DNA of 64,000 nucleotides from NCBI RefSeq assembly GCF_009600985.1, contig NZ_VDFP01000010.1, forward strand, positions 1 to 64,000, in the 5' to 3' direction. This document shows, piece by piece, positions 17,821 to 25,916 of the stretch. This DNA comes from Companilactobacillus halodurans (GTDB taxonomy: Bacteria > Bacillota > Bacilli > Lactobacillales > Lactobacillaceae). A model generated the notes under the pieces. The model was not told the DNA's origin and made no database searches. It saw only the letters and a program-made list of their open reading frames with translations. The position numbers were made by a program, and so were the translations under genes. Positions within the stretch are counted from its first letter, which is position 1; each line of letters opens with the position of its first letter.

Positions 17821-19323
17821 TTAAGCCTCCTTAAGTTGTTGAGTCACTTCTTGAGCTAGAAGCGTACGTTGAATTTTCCCAGTAGCATTCTTAGGTAATT
17901 TCATATCAAAAATGTATTTTGTGGGACGTTCAACAGGTAATAATTGCTCATTTGCTAATTCATTCAACAAAGCAAGTTGGTGCTGATGTTCTTTAGTCTG
18001 TTCTTTAGGAACAATAACGGCGGTAACAGTTTCACCGTAAATCAAATCAGGAGTTCCAACAACGGCGACTTCCTTAACAAATTTCAAATTGACTAAGCAG
18101 TTTTCAACGGCAAGAGGATTAACATTTTCACCGCCACGGATAATCATTTCCTTGCTACGACCAGCAATCGTTAAGTAACCATTGATATCAAGTGAACCTA
18201 AGTCTCCGGTCAAAAGGAATCCATTGTCAAAGGCCTCAGGTTGAGGGTCGAGATAGTGAGTAATGATGTTGTCGCCCTTTAAGGCAATTTCACCAACAGA
18301 ACCAATAGGAAGTTCCTTTAAATCTTTATCTAAAATCTTAATTTCAATCTTATGGATTGTTCCAACAGTATTTTGAATAGGCTTTTCGAGTGGATTTTGT
18401 GCAATCTGACCCGCAGCTTCAGTCATACCGTAACTTTCAATTAAGGGAATGTTAAATCTTTCGTGGAACTTTTTGTGAATACTTGGTAAGAGAGGGGCTG
18501 AAGCAGTTCTGAGAAATCGCAAGTTGTTTTCAGCCGGCTTTTCTTCACGTTGCAAAAGAATCGCAACGATTGCTGGAGTGAGTGACACCCATGTAACCAT
18601 TTCATCGCCAACTTCTTTCCAAAAGAGGTGAGCACTGAACTTTGGTCTAAAGAGCAATTGTCCATGAGATAAACGTGTTGCTAAATTGGAGATGACCATG
18701 GCATTGATGTGGAACATTGGCATTAAGATGAAAGTACTGTCTTTTTCAGTCAACTCCTCACTATCGATGACATTAAAAGCACCAGCCAACAATTGACGAT
18801 GCGTCAAACCAACACGTTTGGGCTTACCAGTAGTTCCAGAAGTGTGCATGATAAGACCGATTTGGTCATCATCTGGATCATCAATTAAATGAGCCACATG
18901 TTTGTTACGAACATAAATTTGAACCTCAGGTTCATGCAAAGTAGTCAAACGAGGTTGACTGGAGAAAGTAGGCTCCAAAAACTTCATCTGTGAAACATCG
19001 CTGTTAACGACAATAGCAGAATAGTGATATTGATTTTCCAATTCGCTAATTTGAATTTCAGTAGTCTTAGGATTGATAGGTTGAACAATCGCACCAATCT
19101 CCCACAAACTTTGAGTGACCAAAGTGTAAGAAACTGAATTAGTCAAAGCAATCAAAACAATATCATTGTGACCAATACCCTTGTTCTTCCAGTAATTCTT
19201 CCAAACATTTTTTTCTAAGTTAAGCTCGTTACCAGAGTACCAGTGCGCCTTTGCATCCTGCATCAAAGGACGAGAAGCACCAGCAAGCAATTGTTGGTTT
19301 AATCTTTCAGTAAGTTCTGACAT
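17821..19323 (-). CDS. AMP-forming acyl-CoA ligase, copy 2
   Basis: A 500-residue paralogue of the ligase at 11253-12770. Motifs are the P-loop TSGTTGKPKR, SYGMTEAAG, FLLTGDLG, GRSKEMIIRGGENV and the terminal KNATGKIQR. I prefer the ATG at 19323 (MSELTERLNQQL) because it aligns with the start of copy 1. An in-frame ATG at 19335 would add four residues. It leads an operon with permease and ATPase genes that nearly touch it. Its presence in both half-operons links activation of an acid to this transporter. Confidence 0.88.
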   Translation of the reverse strand: MSELTERLNQQLLAGASRPLMQDAKAHWYSGNELNLEKNVWKNYWKNKGIGHNDIVLIALTNSVSYTLVTQSLWEIGAIVQPINPKTTEIQISELENQYHYSAIVVNSDVSQMKFLEPTFSSQPRLTTLHEPEVQIYVRNKHVAHLIDDPDDDQIGLIMHTSGTTGKPKRVGLTHRQLLAGAFNVIDSEELTEKDSTFILMPMFHINAMVISNLATRLSHGQLLFRPKFSAHLFWKEVGDEMVTWVSLTPAIVAILLQREEKPAENNLRFLRTASAPLLPSIHKKFHERFNIPLIESYGMTEAAGQIAQNPLEKPIQNTVGTIHKIEIKILDKDLKELPIGSVGEIALKGDNIITHYLDPQPEAFDNGFLLTGDLGSLDINGYLTIAGRSKEMIIRGGENVNPLAVENCLVNLKFVKEVAVVGTPDLIYGETVTAVIVPKEQTKEHQHQLALLNELANEQLLPVERPTKYIFDMKLPKNATGKIQRTLLAQEVTQQLKEA

Positions 19324-19473
19324 AAGTAGTACCATGTCCTTTCATTTCATTACGATAAATCATTATTTTTTATTAGTTTATTTATTTCATTGAATAAACA
19401 TAGTTTACAAGGATTTATGAGAAGGAACTACTTAGGTTTGATAAGGTTTATATAAGAAAAACTTAGAAAGCAA

Positions 19474-19601
19474 GAGAGCGCAACAAGCCCGGGAGCTACC
19501 GAGGATTAAGACAATTTTCCAAAGTGTTCGCGTACTATGCGAACAGTTTGGGAAATAGGCTTAACCGGAAGTAGCTGGCTTGTGGAGCTCGTTTCCACTA
19601 T
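19474..19601 (+). repeat. Structured repeat family C, copy 1
   Basis: A 128-bp near-palindrome from GAGAGCG to CCACTAT. The outer stem is CAAGCC...GAGCTACC with GGAAGTAGCT...GGCTTG. The internal motif is TTAAGAC/GGCTTAA, and the apical stem is GTTCGC/GCGAAC. It lies between divergently placed gene ends and, unlike most copies, does not follow a + strand stop codon. Confidence 0.85.
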
Positions 19602-19662
19602 GCAGCAGAAAGGGTATGGTTATGCAGCATGGGAGCAATTGTTATCCATCAAAAAATCATAG

Positions 19663-19695
19663 TAAAAAAAATAAGCCCCCAAAAAGGAGACTCAT
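19663..19695 (-). terminator. Terminator of the two-component operon
   Basis: On the minus strand, AGTCTCC and GGGGGCT pair around a T5 loop and are followed by a T-rich run. It lies just downstream of the histidine kinase stop. Confidence 0.65.
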
Positions 19696-19713
19696 AAATA
19701 ATAATAAGCAATC

Positions 19714-21090
19714 CTAAAACCAAACCCGAAAAATAGAACCACAAGGCTGATTATCCAAAACCTCAATCGTTCCATTATTCAACTTAACCAACTGCGAAAC
19801 AATCGACAATCCCAAACCACTACCTTTAATTTCAGTAGAATGAGAAACATCGACCCGATAAAATCTTTGGAAAATCAAACTCTTTTGATCATCAGGAATA
19901 CCGATTCCCAAATCAGCAATATCCAAACGAGCTTTGCCATCGACTTCCTTTAAACTCAAAGTAATCGGCTTATCTTCCGAAGAATATTTATTAGCGTTGT
20001 CCAATAAAGCGACGATGATTTGCTTCAAAGTATCGTCGTTTCCAGAAATATGTAAATTTGGTTCGATTTCTAATTTCAAGTGCTGAGCAATCGTCTTTTG
20101 ATATTGCGTACCAATATTTTGAGCTAATTTAGAGAAATCAACATCCTTTAAAATCAGCTCAGCTCGGTCAGCTCTTGATAAATCTAAGAGGTTCTTAATT
20201 AGATTTTGCATCCGCAATGATTCTTCATCAATAAAACCAAGCGATTCAGGGATAACATCGGGATGCTTATCGCCGTGACGCTTAATTAAATTAATATTTC
20301 CACGAATGGCAGCGATTGGCGTCTTCAATTCGTGAGAAGCATTGGAAACGAAGTCCCGTTCTCGTTGCAGACGTTTATTTTGCGTCTTTAACAATTCATT
20401 GAAGACATGACCAAGTTCACTGATTTCTTGAGGACTCTTAGGAACTTGCAAAGTTGGCTGGTCAGCATCAGTATCTTTAATTTTCTTTCTCGTTTCATTT
20501 ACTAAAGCAATTGTTGGCGAACTTAACTTAGCAGATAATTGTGCTGCCCACCAGGTTCCAAAGCCTAAAGTAATGAAGGTGATGATGCTAATGATTATCA
20601 AAAGCAAAATCATACTACTGATTAAATTATTTAAACTAGCCCAAAGTTGATAAGTCGTACCATCTTCAGAATTTTTGTAGAATAAGAATAATCCGTAGCC
20701 TTGGACATAAACGATATGTTGACCAGGTAAAATTTTAAACTTATGTTGATTGATAAATTTTTTAGAAGCTGAAGTCGTGATGATATCAGGCCCCATGCGA
20801 CTAGAAGATGCCGTGATAGAGGACTGCTTCGTCTTAACACGAATGACCGTATTTTGGCGCGTGTGACGGTTATTCTGATTGTTCCAATGGATAAAACTTG
20901 GAATATCATCGATGTTAGCTCGATAAAGACTCATCATCTGACCTTGCGCATCCCTGACAGTTTGTGAATAGCGCTGAATACCTACGACGACTAAAATCAA
21001 TATGCTGATTGACACAGTAATGATAATAACTAGTTTTCTGATGGCATTGTTAATCAGTTCTTGATAAGTAGGCGCTACTTTTTTGTTCAT
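19714..21090 (-). CDS. Sensor histidine kinase
   Basis: 458 residues with two transmembrane segments (about 17-37 and 165-190) bounding an extracellular sensor domain. A HAMP region follows, then the phosphoacceptor box ASHELKTPIAAIRG (His253) and the HATPase domain (DNANKYS; DIADLGIGIP; GSGLGLSIV). It phosphorylates the response regulator encoded just upstream, with which it overlaps by 4 bp. The signal is unknown; the neighbours do not point to a specific stress. Confidence 0.92.
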   Translation of the reverse strand: MNKKVAPTYQELINNAIRKLVIIITVSISILILVVVGIQRYSQTVRDAQGQMMSLYRANIDDIPSFIHWNNQNNRHTRQNTVIRVKTKQSSITASSSRMGPDIITTSASKKFINQHKFKILPGQHIVYVQGYGLFLFYKNSEDGTTYQLWASLNNLISSMILLLIIISIITFITLGFGTWWAAQLSAKLSSPTIALVNETRKKIKDTDADQPTLQVPKSPQEISELGHVFNELLKTQNKRLQRERDFVSNASHELKTPIAAIRGNINLIKRHGDKHPDVIPESLGFIDEESLRMQNLIKNLLDLSRADRAELILKDVDFSKLAQNIGTQYQKTIAQHLKLEIEPNLHISGNDDTLKQIIVALLDNANKYSSEDKPITLSLKEVDGKARLDIADLGIGIPDDQKSLIFQRFYRVDVSHSTEIKGSGLGLSIVSQLVKLNNGTIEVLDNQPCGSIFRVWF

Positions 21091-21779
21091 TCGATAACAT
21101 CCTCAAGTGAGTAGCCAACGCCGCGAATCGTTTGAATCAGCGGTTTATTTTTTTTGCCATCAATTTTTCCACGAAGGTAACCGACATAAACATCAACAAC
21201 ATTTTGTTGACCAAGGAAATCTTTTCCCCAGACGTTGTCGAGTAACTCATCACGCGTGAAGACTTGTCCAGTATGCTGCAAGAAAAAGAGCAAGAGGTCG
21301 TATTCACGTCTAGTTAATTGAACATTCTCGCCATTTCGTGTAACTTGATGCGATTTGGTATTTAAAGTCAGATCAGCTACTTGATAGGTTTGTTCAGGTT
21401 CTGTCATGTGTTCAACGTGTCGTTGGATTACACGAATCCGAGCTAAGAGCTCCTCGATTTCAAAAGGCTTTGTGATGTAATCGTCAGCACCGTTATCTAA
21501 ACCAGCAACTTTATCGCCAACATAATCTCGAGCGGTCATGACAATAACTGGGACTTGGTCGTTCTTTCTGATTCTTCTGAGAACTTCCATACCATCTAAT
21601 TTTGGTAACATCCAGTCCAAAAGGATCAACAAGAGTTTGTTTTGATTTTTTTCATACAAATCTAAGGCTTCAACGCCATCGTTAGCGATAATGACATTGA
21701 AATCCTCAAATTCTAATTCTTTCCCGACATAACTTGAAAGACTACGTTCATCTTCAACGATTAAAATTGTATTTTTCAT
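21087..21779 (-). CDS. OmpR/PhoB-type response regulator
   Basis: 230 residues from the ATG at 21779, which has GGGAG upstream; longer in-frame starts add sequence unlike the family. The receiver domain has the phosphorylated aspartate in LLDWMLPKLDG (Asp55). The C-terminal winged helix has TRREYDLLLFF and VDVYVGYLRGKID. It is cotranscribed with the kinase at 19714-21090. It is divergent from the Fur-family gene at 21929. Confidence 0.93.
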   Translation of the reverse strand: MKNTILIVEDERSLSSYVGKELEFEDFNVIIANDGVEALDLYEKNQNKLLLILLDWMLPKLDGMEVLRRIRKNDQVPVIVMTARDYVGDKVAGLDNGADDYITKPFEIEELLARIRVIQRHVEHMTEPEQTYQVADLTLNTKSHQVTRNGENVQLTRREYDLLLFFLQHTGQVFTRDELLDNVWGKDFLGQQNVVDVYVGYLRGKIDGKKNKPLIQTIRGVGYSLEDVIE

Positions 21780-21865
21780 TAACAACAAATCTCCCAACCA
21801 ATAGTTTCTACTATATATACTAGCAAATAGTAGCAAATTTACCTTAATTATAACTAAAAACATTT

Positions 21866-21890
21866 CTAATGCGTAATAATTACTAATTAT
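21866..21890. promoter_or_regulatory. Zur-like operator
   Basis: The core GTAATAATTAC (21873-21883) equals the centre of the known Bacillus Zur box (GTAATnATTAC), with partly symmetric AT flanks. It lies about 45 bp before the Fur-family start, which suggests autoregulation. Confidence 0.5.
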
Positions 21891-21928
21891 GGTACACTAC
21901 AAATGATTAGAAAAAAGGAATGAGACTC

Positions 21929-22357
21929 GTGGAAAAAGCAATAGAAATTCTCAAAAAAAATAATTATAAAGTAACTAAACAACGGACAGATTTGTTGGAT
22001 TACTTAGGCAAATTTACCGTTCAATACGTTTCCATCAATGATATCGTCAATTATATGCGCAAACTTTACCCAGGGATGAGCAATAACACCATCTATCGAA
22101 ATCTCAAAGAGTTCTCTGAAATCGGTTTGGTCGAGTATCAAGAAAAAGATCATACGCTAGTTAAATATCAGTGTGATTTCAGACACCGTCATCACCACCA
22201 TTTCGTTTGTAAAAATTGTGGCAAGGTAACTGAACTTAAGGCTTGTCCAATGGAGTTCTTCACTGATCAATTGCCAGGATATACAGTTGAGGGTCACGCA
22301 ATTGAGGTTTATGGTTTATGCCCAGAATGCACGAAGAAATTAGCTGTCGAAAATTAA
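21929..22357 (+). CDS. Fur-family regulator, probably Zur
   Basis: 142 residues from the GTG at 21929, chosen because AAAAGGA lies nine bases upstream; the in-frame ATG at 21920 abuts that site. It has an N-terminal winged helix and the metal-binding run RHRHHHHFVCKNCG. A second CxxC, GLCPECTKK, provides the structural zinc site with the first. The His-rich hinge and the Zur-like box upstream favour a zinc-uptake repressor. Its natural target would be the metal transporter at 23410-25789. Fur or PerR identity is less likely, since a clear PerR is at 26336. Confidence 0.82.
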   Translation: MEKAIEILKKNNYKVTKQRTDLLDYLGKFTVQYVSINDIVNYMRKLYPGMSNNTIYRNLKEFSEIGLVEYQEKDHTLVKYQCDFRHRHHHHFVCKNCGKVTELKACPMEFFTDQLPGYTVEGHAIEVYGLCPECTKKLAVEN

Positions 22358-22367
22358 TAAGCAATTT

Positions 22368-22412
22368 AAAAAGTTCCAAGTCGAATTCAATTTTGACTTG
22401 GAACTTTTTTTT
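22368..22412 (+). terminator. Rho-independent terminator
   Basis: Arms AAAAAGTTCCAAGTC and GACTTGGAACTTTTT lead into a T-run. Confidence 0.9.
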
Positions 22413-22501
22413 GGATTATCTATTCTTGAAATTCTTGACATAAAGAGAATGGGGGGACACTAAAATATAGGATTGTAAATAAGCCTTAACATGTGTCTTT
22501 A

Positions 22502-22520
22502 ATAGCATATATGCTATAAT
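22502..22520 (+). promoter_or_regulatory. Toxin-antitoxin promoter with overlapping operator
   Basis: A perfect 16-bp palindrome, ATAGCATATATGCTAT (22502-22517), overlaps a consensus -10 TATAAT (22515-22520). The toxin ATG is only six bases after the -10, so the message should start at or very near the start codon. This fits autorepression by the antitoxin. Confidence 0.65.
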
Positions 22521-22526
22521 AACTAT

Positions 22527-22910
22527 ATGAAAAAATATAAGTTGAAATTTGAAGAATATATACGTCCAGATGGCAAAAATGAAGTTAGAGAATTTTATGG
22601 TAGTTTACCACTAAAAGATTTAGCTAAGTTAAAGGCAACAATATACAATATCGAAGAACATGGTCTCTATATTTCCGAAAGGATGGAATGGGTTAAAAAG
22701 ATTGATAATGACTTATATGAAGTGAGATCAAAACTTGGAAGTAATATTCAAAGAGTCTTATATTTTCATATTATTAACAATAAATACATGCTTACCAATG
22801 GATTTACTAAAAAAACAGGAAAAACACCGCCTCGAGTTATTGAACATGCTAAATTGCTGAGGAGAGAATATAAAGAGATTGTCGAAAGAGAGAATATTAA
22901 TGAAAAATAA
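22527..22910 (+). CDS. HigB/RelE-type toxin (phage Gp49-like family)
   Basis: 127 residues of the RelE/HigB-like fold. It has basic strands and the family pattern DNDLYEVRSKLG...RVLYFHI...LTNGFTKKTGKTP, followed by a basic C-terminal helix. These toxins are ribosome-dependent or free mRNA endonucleases. The order is toxin first, antitoxin second, as in hig loci. No ribosome-binding site is present and the start nearly coincides with the predicted transcription start, so translation may be leaderless. The antitoxin overlaps its last 11 bases. Confidence 0.85.
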   Translation: MKKYKLKFEEYIRPDGKNEVREFYGSLPLKDLAKLKATIYNIEEHGLYISERMEWVKKIDNDLYEVRSKLGSNIQRVLYFHIINNKYMLTNGFTKKTGKTPPRVIEHAKLLRREYKEIVERENINEK

Positions 22911-23178
22911 TATTAGTTTTGATTCAGAATTAAAAAAAGATTTAAAGAATCCAGAATTTAAAAAAGAATTTGATAAATATAATGATCAAATGAATAGTGC
23001 TGTTGCATTGTTGACAGCAAGAGAAGAGCTCGGTTGGACTCAAAGTGAACTTGCTCAAAAAGCTCATATGCCACAATCAACGATAGCTCGAATTGAAACT
23101 GGTCATAATATTAGTGTAGATAAACTATCAATACTCGCATCAGTAATGGGCAAAAAATTAAAAATTAGTATTTCTTAA
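22900..23178 (+). CDS. HigA-type HTH antitoxin
   Basis: 92 residues from the ATG at 22900. The C-terminal half is an XRE helix-turn-helix (REELGWTQSELAQKAHMPQSTIARIE), while the N-terminal half is charged and probably wraps the toxin. It overlaps the toxin gene by 11 bp and would bind the palindrome at 22502-22517. A terminator follows directly. A TTG at 22879 is a less likely start. Confidence 0.87.
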   Translation: MKNNISFDSELKKDLKNPEFKKEFDKYNDQMNSAVALLTAREELGWTQSELAQKAHMPQSTIARIETGHNISVDKLSILASVMGKKLKISIS

Positions 23179-23189
23179 GTTGAGATAGA

Positions 23190-23226
23190 CCTTCCTAATT
23201 GTTGTGATTCAGAGGGAGGTTTTTTA
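23190..23226 (+). terminator. Rho-independent terminator
   Basis: Arms CCTTCCT and AGGGAGG (one G-U pair) are followed by T6 after the antitoxin gene. Confidence 0.75.
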
Positions 23227-23322
23227 TTTCTTCAAATATTAATTAAAAAGAGTTTGAGATATAACTATTTCTGCTCCTAAACTTGAAACGCGGAACATAA
23301 TATAGCTTTTTGTGCTTAAAAC

Positions 23323-23365
23323 AAATGTCTCCTAGTAATAAAGTTCAATTACCAGGAGACATTTT
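23323..23365. terminator. Terminator of the metal-transport operon
   Basis: Arms AAATGTCTCCT-GTAAT and ATTAC-AGGAGACATTT read out as a terminator on the minus strand just beyond the permease stop. Confidence 0.7.
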
Positions 23366-23409
23366 ACTTAATGTTTTAAAACTGACCATGTTATGACCAG
23401 CCTTCTTTA

Positions 23410-24207
23410 TTAATGATTGAGTTTCCAATTCTTATAAGTCAAACCTAAGAAGTAGGCGATAACTTCAAAGGCTGAAATGAAGAAAGTAACGGGCCAATTA
23501 GTGATGAAGGCTAGATAAAGTCCTAACCAAACGCCTGCTAAAGATAATCCAACTGACACCATAATGAGTTTTGGAATCGAGTGAACTAAATATTTTGCTG
23601 TGGCACCGGGAAGTGTTAGTAAAACGAAGACTAACAAAGAACCAACGATTTGGGCACCGATACTGACGCTCAAAGCTAAAGTTACTAAAAAGGCAATCGA
23701 AAGCAAACGCGTTTTTAATCCTGAAGCTTGAGCCCCGATGTGGTCGAAGGAATCAAAAGTTAATGGTTTGTAAAAAATTACGAAAATAAAAATTACAAAC
23801 AAAGCTAAAATCAATAATTGTTGAACTTCTTTAGCACTGATACCGACGATGCTTCCAAAGAGAATGTTTGTTGCATAACTGCTTGATTCAGAAGAAAGCG
23901 ATAGGAAAAGAATCCCTAAACCAATGAAGAGTGAAGAAATGGCACTGATTGAGGCCTCTCTTCTGGAAGATTCGCTACTTAGACTTCCGACCGCGACTGA
24001 ACTGACTAAAGTGAACAGAATCATTCCAGCTAAAGGAGAGATGCCCACTAAAATACCAAACGATGCTCCCGCAAAGCCAATTTCTGAAAGAGTGTGCGAT
24101 AAAAAGGACATATTTCTAGAAACAACGAAGACGCCGACGATACCGGCTGTAATTGCGATAAAGGTACTAGCAATGAAGGCTTGACGCATAAATTCATATT
24201 CAAACAT
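23410..24207 (-). CDS. Zn/Mn ABC transporter permease (ZnuB/AdcB/MtsC class)
   Basis: 265 residues with seven or eight hydrophobic segments, of the ABC-3 permease family. Family segments include GGSLSHTLSE-like SFLSHTLSEIGFAGASFG and the later VGSLLVFVLLTLPGATA. It forms the membrane channel for a divalent metal. It starts 2 bp after the ATPase gene and is the last gene of a three-gene operon. Confidence 0.9.
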   Translation of the reverse strand: MFEYEFMRQAFIASTFIAITAGIVGVFVVSRNMSFLSHTLSEIGFAGASFGILVGISPLAGMILFTLVSSVAVGSLSSESSRREASISAISSLFIGLGILFLSLSSESSSYATNILFGSIVGISAKEVQQLLILALFVIFIFVIFYKPLTFDSFDHIGAQASGLKTRLLSIAFLVTLALSVSIGAQIVGSLLVFVLLTLPGATAKYLVHSIPKLIMVSVGLSLAGVWLGLYLAFITNWPVTFFISAFEVIAYFLGLTYKNWKLNH

Positions 24208-24209
24208 TT

Positions 24210-24887
24210 TTAAGCCTCCATCCCAAACATGTCTTCTGAAATATCTTGAGCTGAAATTTCAGTCAATGTTTTATTTTTAAATAACAAAGCTCGTTTAGTA
24301 TACTTTTTAGTTAAATCATAATCGTGGCTGATGAAAATAACTGTTAAATGATATTTTCGATTTAACTCTTGAACTAGGTCCATCAGCTGTAACTTCACTT
24401 CTACGTCAAGGCTGGCTGTTGACTCGTCGAGAATTAAAACTTTGGGGTCATTTAAAAGTGCTTGGGCTAAATAAGCTTTTTGTTTCTCGCCACCAGAAGC
24501 TAAACCTAAAGGACGATTCTTTAAGTTAGTCAAACCAGTTTTTTCTAAGATTGTCTTGATCATTTCATTGCCATTTTTTCTTTTAGCAGGACTGAGCGTA
24601 AATTTTAGATTGAGACGAATAAATTGTTCAATATCTAAAGGATAGTCTAAGTCGATGTTGCGAAATTGGGGGACGTAGCCAATCGTTTGTTTGGAATCGA
24701 TTAATAATTCGCCACTTGATTTCTTTTCCAGTCCCATGAGGATTTTAACTAGCGTTGTTTTACCAGAACCATTTGGTCCAATTAAACTGATGAATTCGCC
24801 ATCGTTGATTTGAAAATTTAAGTCATGAAAAACTAATTGATTACCAAATCGTTTAGTTAAGTTTTGTGCTCTAATCAATTTGTTCAC
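24210..24887 (-). CDS. Zn/Mn ABC transporter ATPase
   Basis: 225 residues. Walker A is GPNGSGKTTL, the Q-loop is GYVPQFRNID, the signature is LASGGEKQKAYLAQAL, Walker B is VLILDESTASLD, and the H-loop is FISHDYD. It energises the permease at 23410-24207. It overlaps the binding-protein gene by 4 bp. Confidence 0.92.
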   Translation of the reverse strand: MNKLIRAQNLTKRFGNQLVFHDLNFQINDGEFISLIGPNGSGKTTLVKILMGLEKKSSGELLIDSKQTIGYVPQFRNIDLDYPLDIEQFIRLNLKFTLSPAKRKNGNEMIKTILEKTGLTNLKNRPLGLASGGEKQKAYLAQALLNDPKVLILDESTASLDVEVKLQLMDLVQELNRKYHLTVIFISHDYDLTKKYTKRALLFKNKTLTEISAQDISEDMFGMEA

Positions 24888-25789
24888 TCTCTTTGTAAAA
24901 TTTTAGATAATTGTTGATATTGCGATAACATCCATTCTTGATAAGTTTTGTCTTTAGGCAAAGTTTCAGTCACTTTGAGAACGGGGATGTTATTTTTCTT
25001 TGCCATTTTTACTAAGTTATTAACAAGTTTGCTGTCAGTTTGACTGTTGAGAACGAAGAAGGCAATTTTTTTGTCTTTGATGCCTTGATGCATTTTTTTG
25101 ATTTCAGACGGTGTTGGATCAGTACCATTTTCAACTGCCTTTTCAAAACTCTTGTTAGTGACTTTGAAGCCTAAAGCAGAAATTGAATAGTCAAAAACAG
25201 GTTCACTGACATAAACATTTTTGTTAGGCAATTTTTCTGACAGTTGCTTGAGTTTAGTTAATTCGTTTTGCACAGGCTTTAACGAGTTGATATATTTTTG
25301 AGCGTTCTTTTCATAATATTGTTTATTCTTAGGATCTTTCTTGGCTAATTTTTTAGCTAAGAGGCGCGTATATTTAGGCATAGTTTGAGGATTGTACCAA
25401 ATATGAGGATTGTCGCCAGTTTTTTTGTGCATGACGTCTTCACCTATTTTAATGAAGGAATCATCAGATTTTTTGTTCAATTTGTTCATCCAAGAATCAT
25501 AACCTAAACCGTTAGCAACCGTGATGTCAGCTTTACTAACTTTTTTAGCAGTATCAGTCGTTGGTTCGTAGTCGTGAGGGTCGATAGCGGGGTTGTTGAT
25601 CAATGAAGTAACAGTTCCCTTATTACCGACGACTTTTTTAGCAGCTTCGCCATAAAAATCGGTTGTGGTGATGATGTTTAGCTTCTGTGAAGAACTTGAA
25701 ACTTTTTTGTTAGAGCAGCCTGATAAAAATGCTAAAAACAGACTGCAGATAAGAATGATTCCAAAAAGTATTCGGTACTTTTTAAACAT
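24884..25789 (-). CDS. Metal-binding lipoprotein of Zn/Mn ABC transporter
   Basis: 301 residues with a signal peptide and lipobox FLSGC (Cys25), so it is lipid-anchored outside the membrane. Likely metal ligands are His72 (DPHDYEPT), His129 (NPHIWYNP), Glu196 (SEPVFDY) and Asp252. The His-His-Glu-Asp set is the one known from PsaA/MntC manganese proteins. Zinc proteins usually carry a third histidine and a His-rich loop, which are absent here. A Fur-family box lies upstream. The metal is therefore uncertain, manganese by ligands and zinc by the nearby Zur-like regulator. Confidence 0.88.
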   Translation of the reverse strand: MFKKYRILFGIILICSLFLAFLSGCSNKKVSSSSQKLNIITTTDFYGEAAKKVVGNKGTVTSLINNPAIDPHDYEPTTDTAKKVSKADITVANGLGYDSWMNKLNKKSDDSFIKIGEDVMHKKTGDNPHIWYNPQTMPKYTRLLAKKLAKKDPKNKQYYEKNAQKYINSLKPVQNELTKLKQLSEKLPNKNVYVSEPVFDYSISALGFKVTNKSFEKAVENGTDPTPSEIKKMHQGIKDKKIAFFVLNSQTDSKLVNNLVKMAKKNNIPVLKVTETLPKDKTYQEWMLSQYQQLSKILQRE

Positions 25790-25852
25790 AGATTTTTCTC
25801 CCTTAATAATAAAAATTACTATTTAATCTTAATGTAAGTTCATCAAAATGTA

Positions 25853-25873
25853 AATGATAAAATTTATCATTTG
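25853..25873. promoter_or_regulatory. Fur-family operator before the metal transporter
   Basis: A 21-bp palindrome with core TGATAAA-A-TTTATCA, a 7-1-7 arrangement like Fur/Zur/PerR boxes. It lies about 65 bp upstream of the lipoprotein start. Confidence 0.65.
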
Positions 25874-25879
25874 AATAAA

Positions 25880-25915
25880 AACAAAAAAAGAACCACAGAG
25901 AACTCTGTGATTCTG
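25880..25915 (-). terminator. Terminator of the perR-arsC unit
   Basis: Arms AGAACCACAGAG and CTCTGTGATTCT are followed on the minus strand by a T7 run. Confidence 0.85.
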
Positions 25916-25916
25916 A

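Larger units (their letters stand above)
19336..19713. other. Gene-free stretch with repeat C1
   Basis: It contains the promoter region of the ligase-permease-ATPase operon (19336-19460), repeat C1 and the terminator of the histidine kinase gene. Confidence 0.6.
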
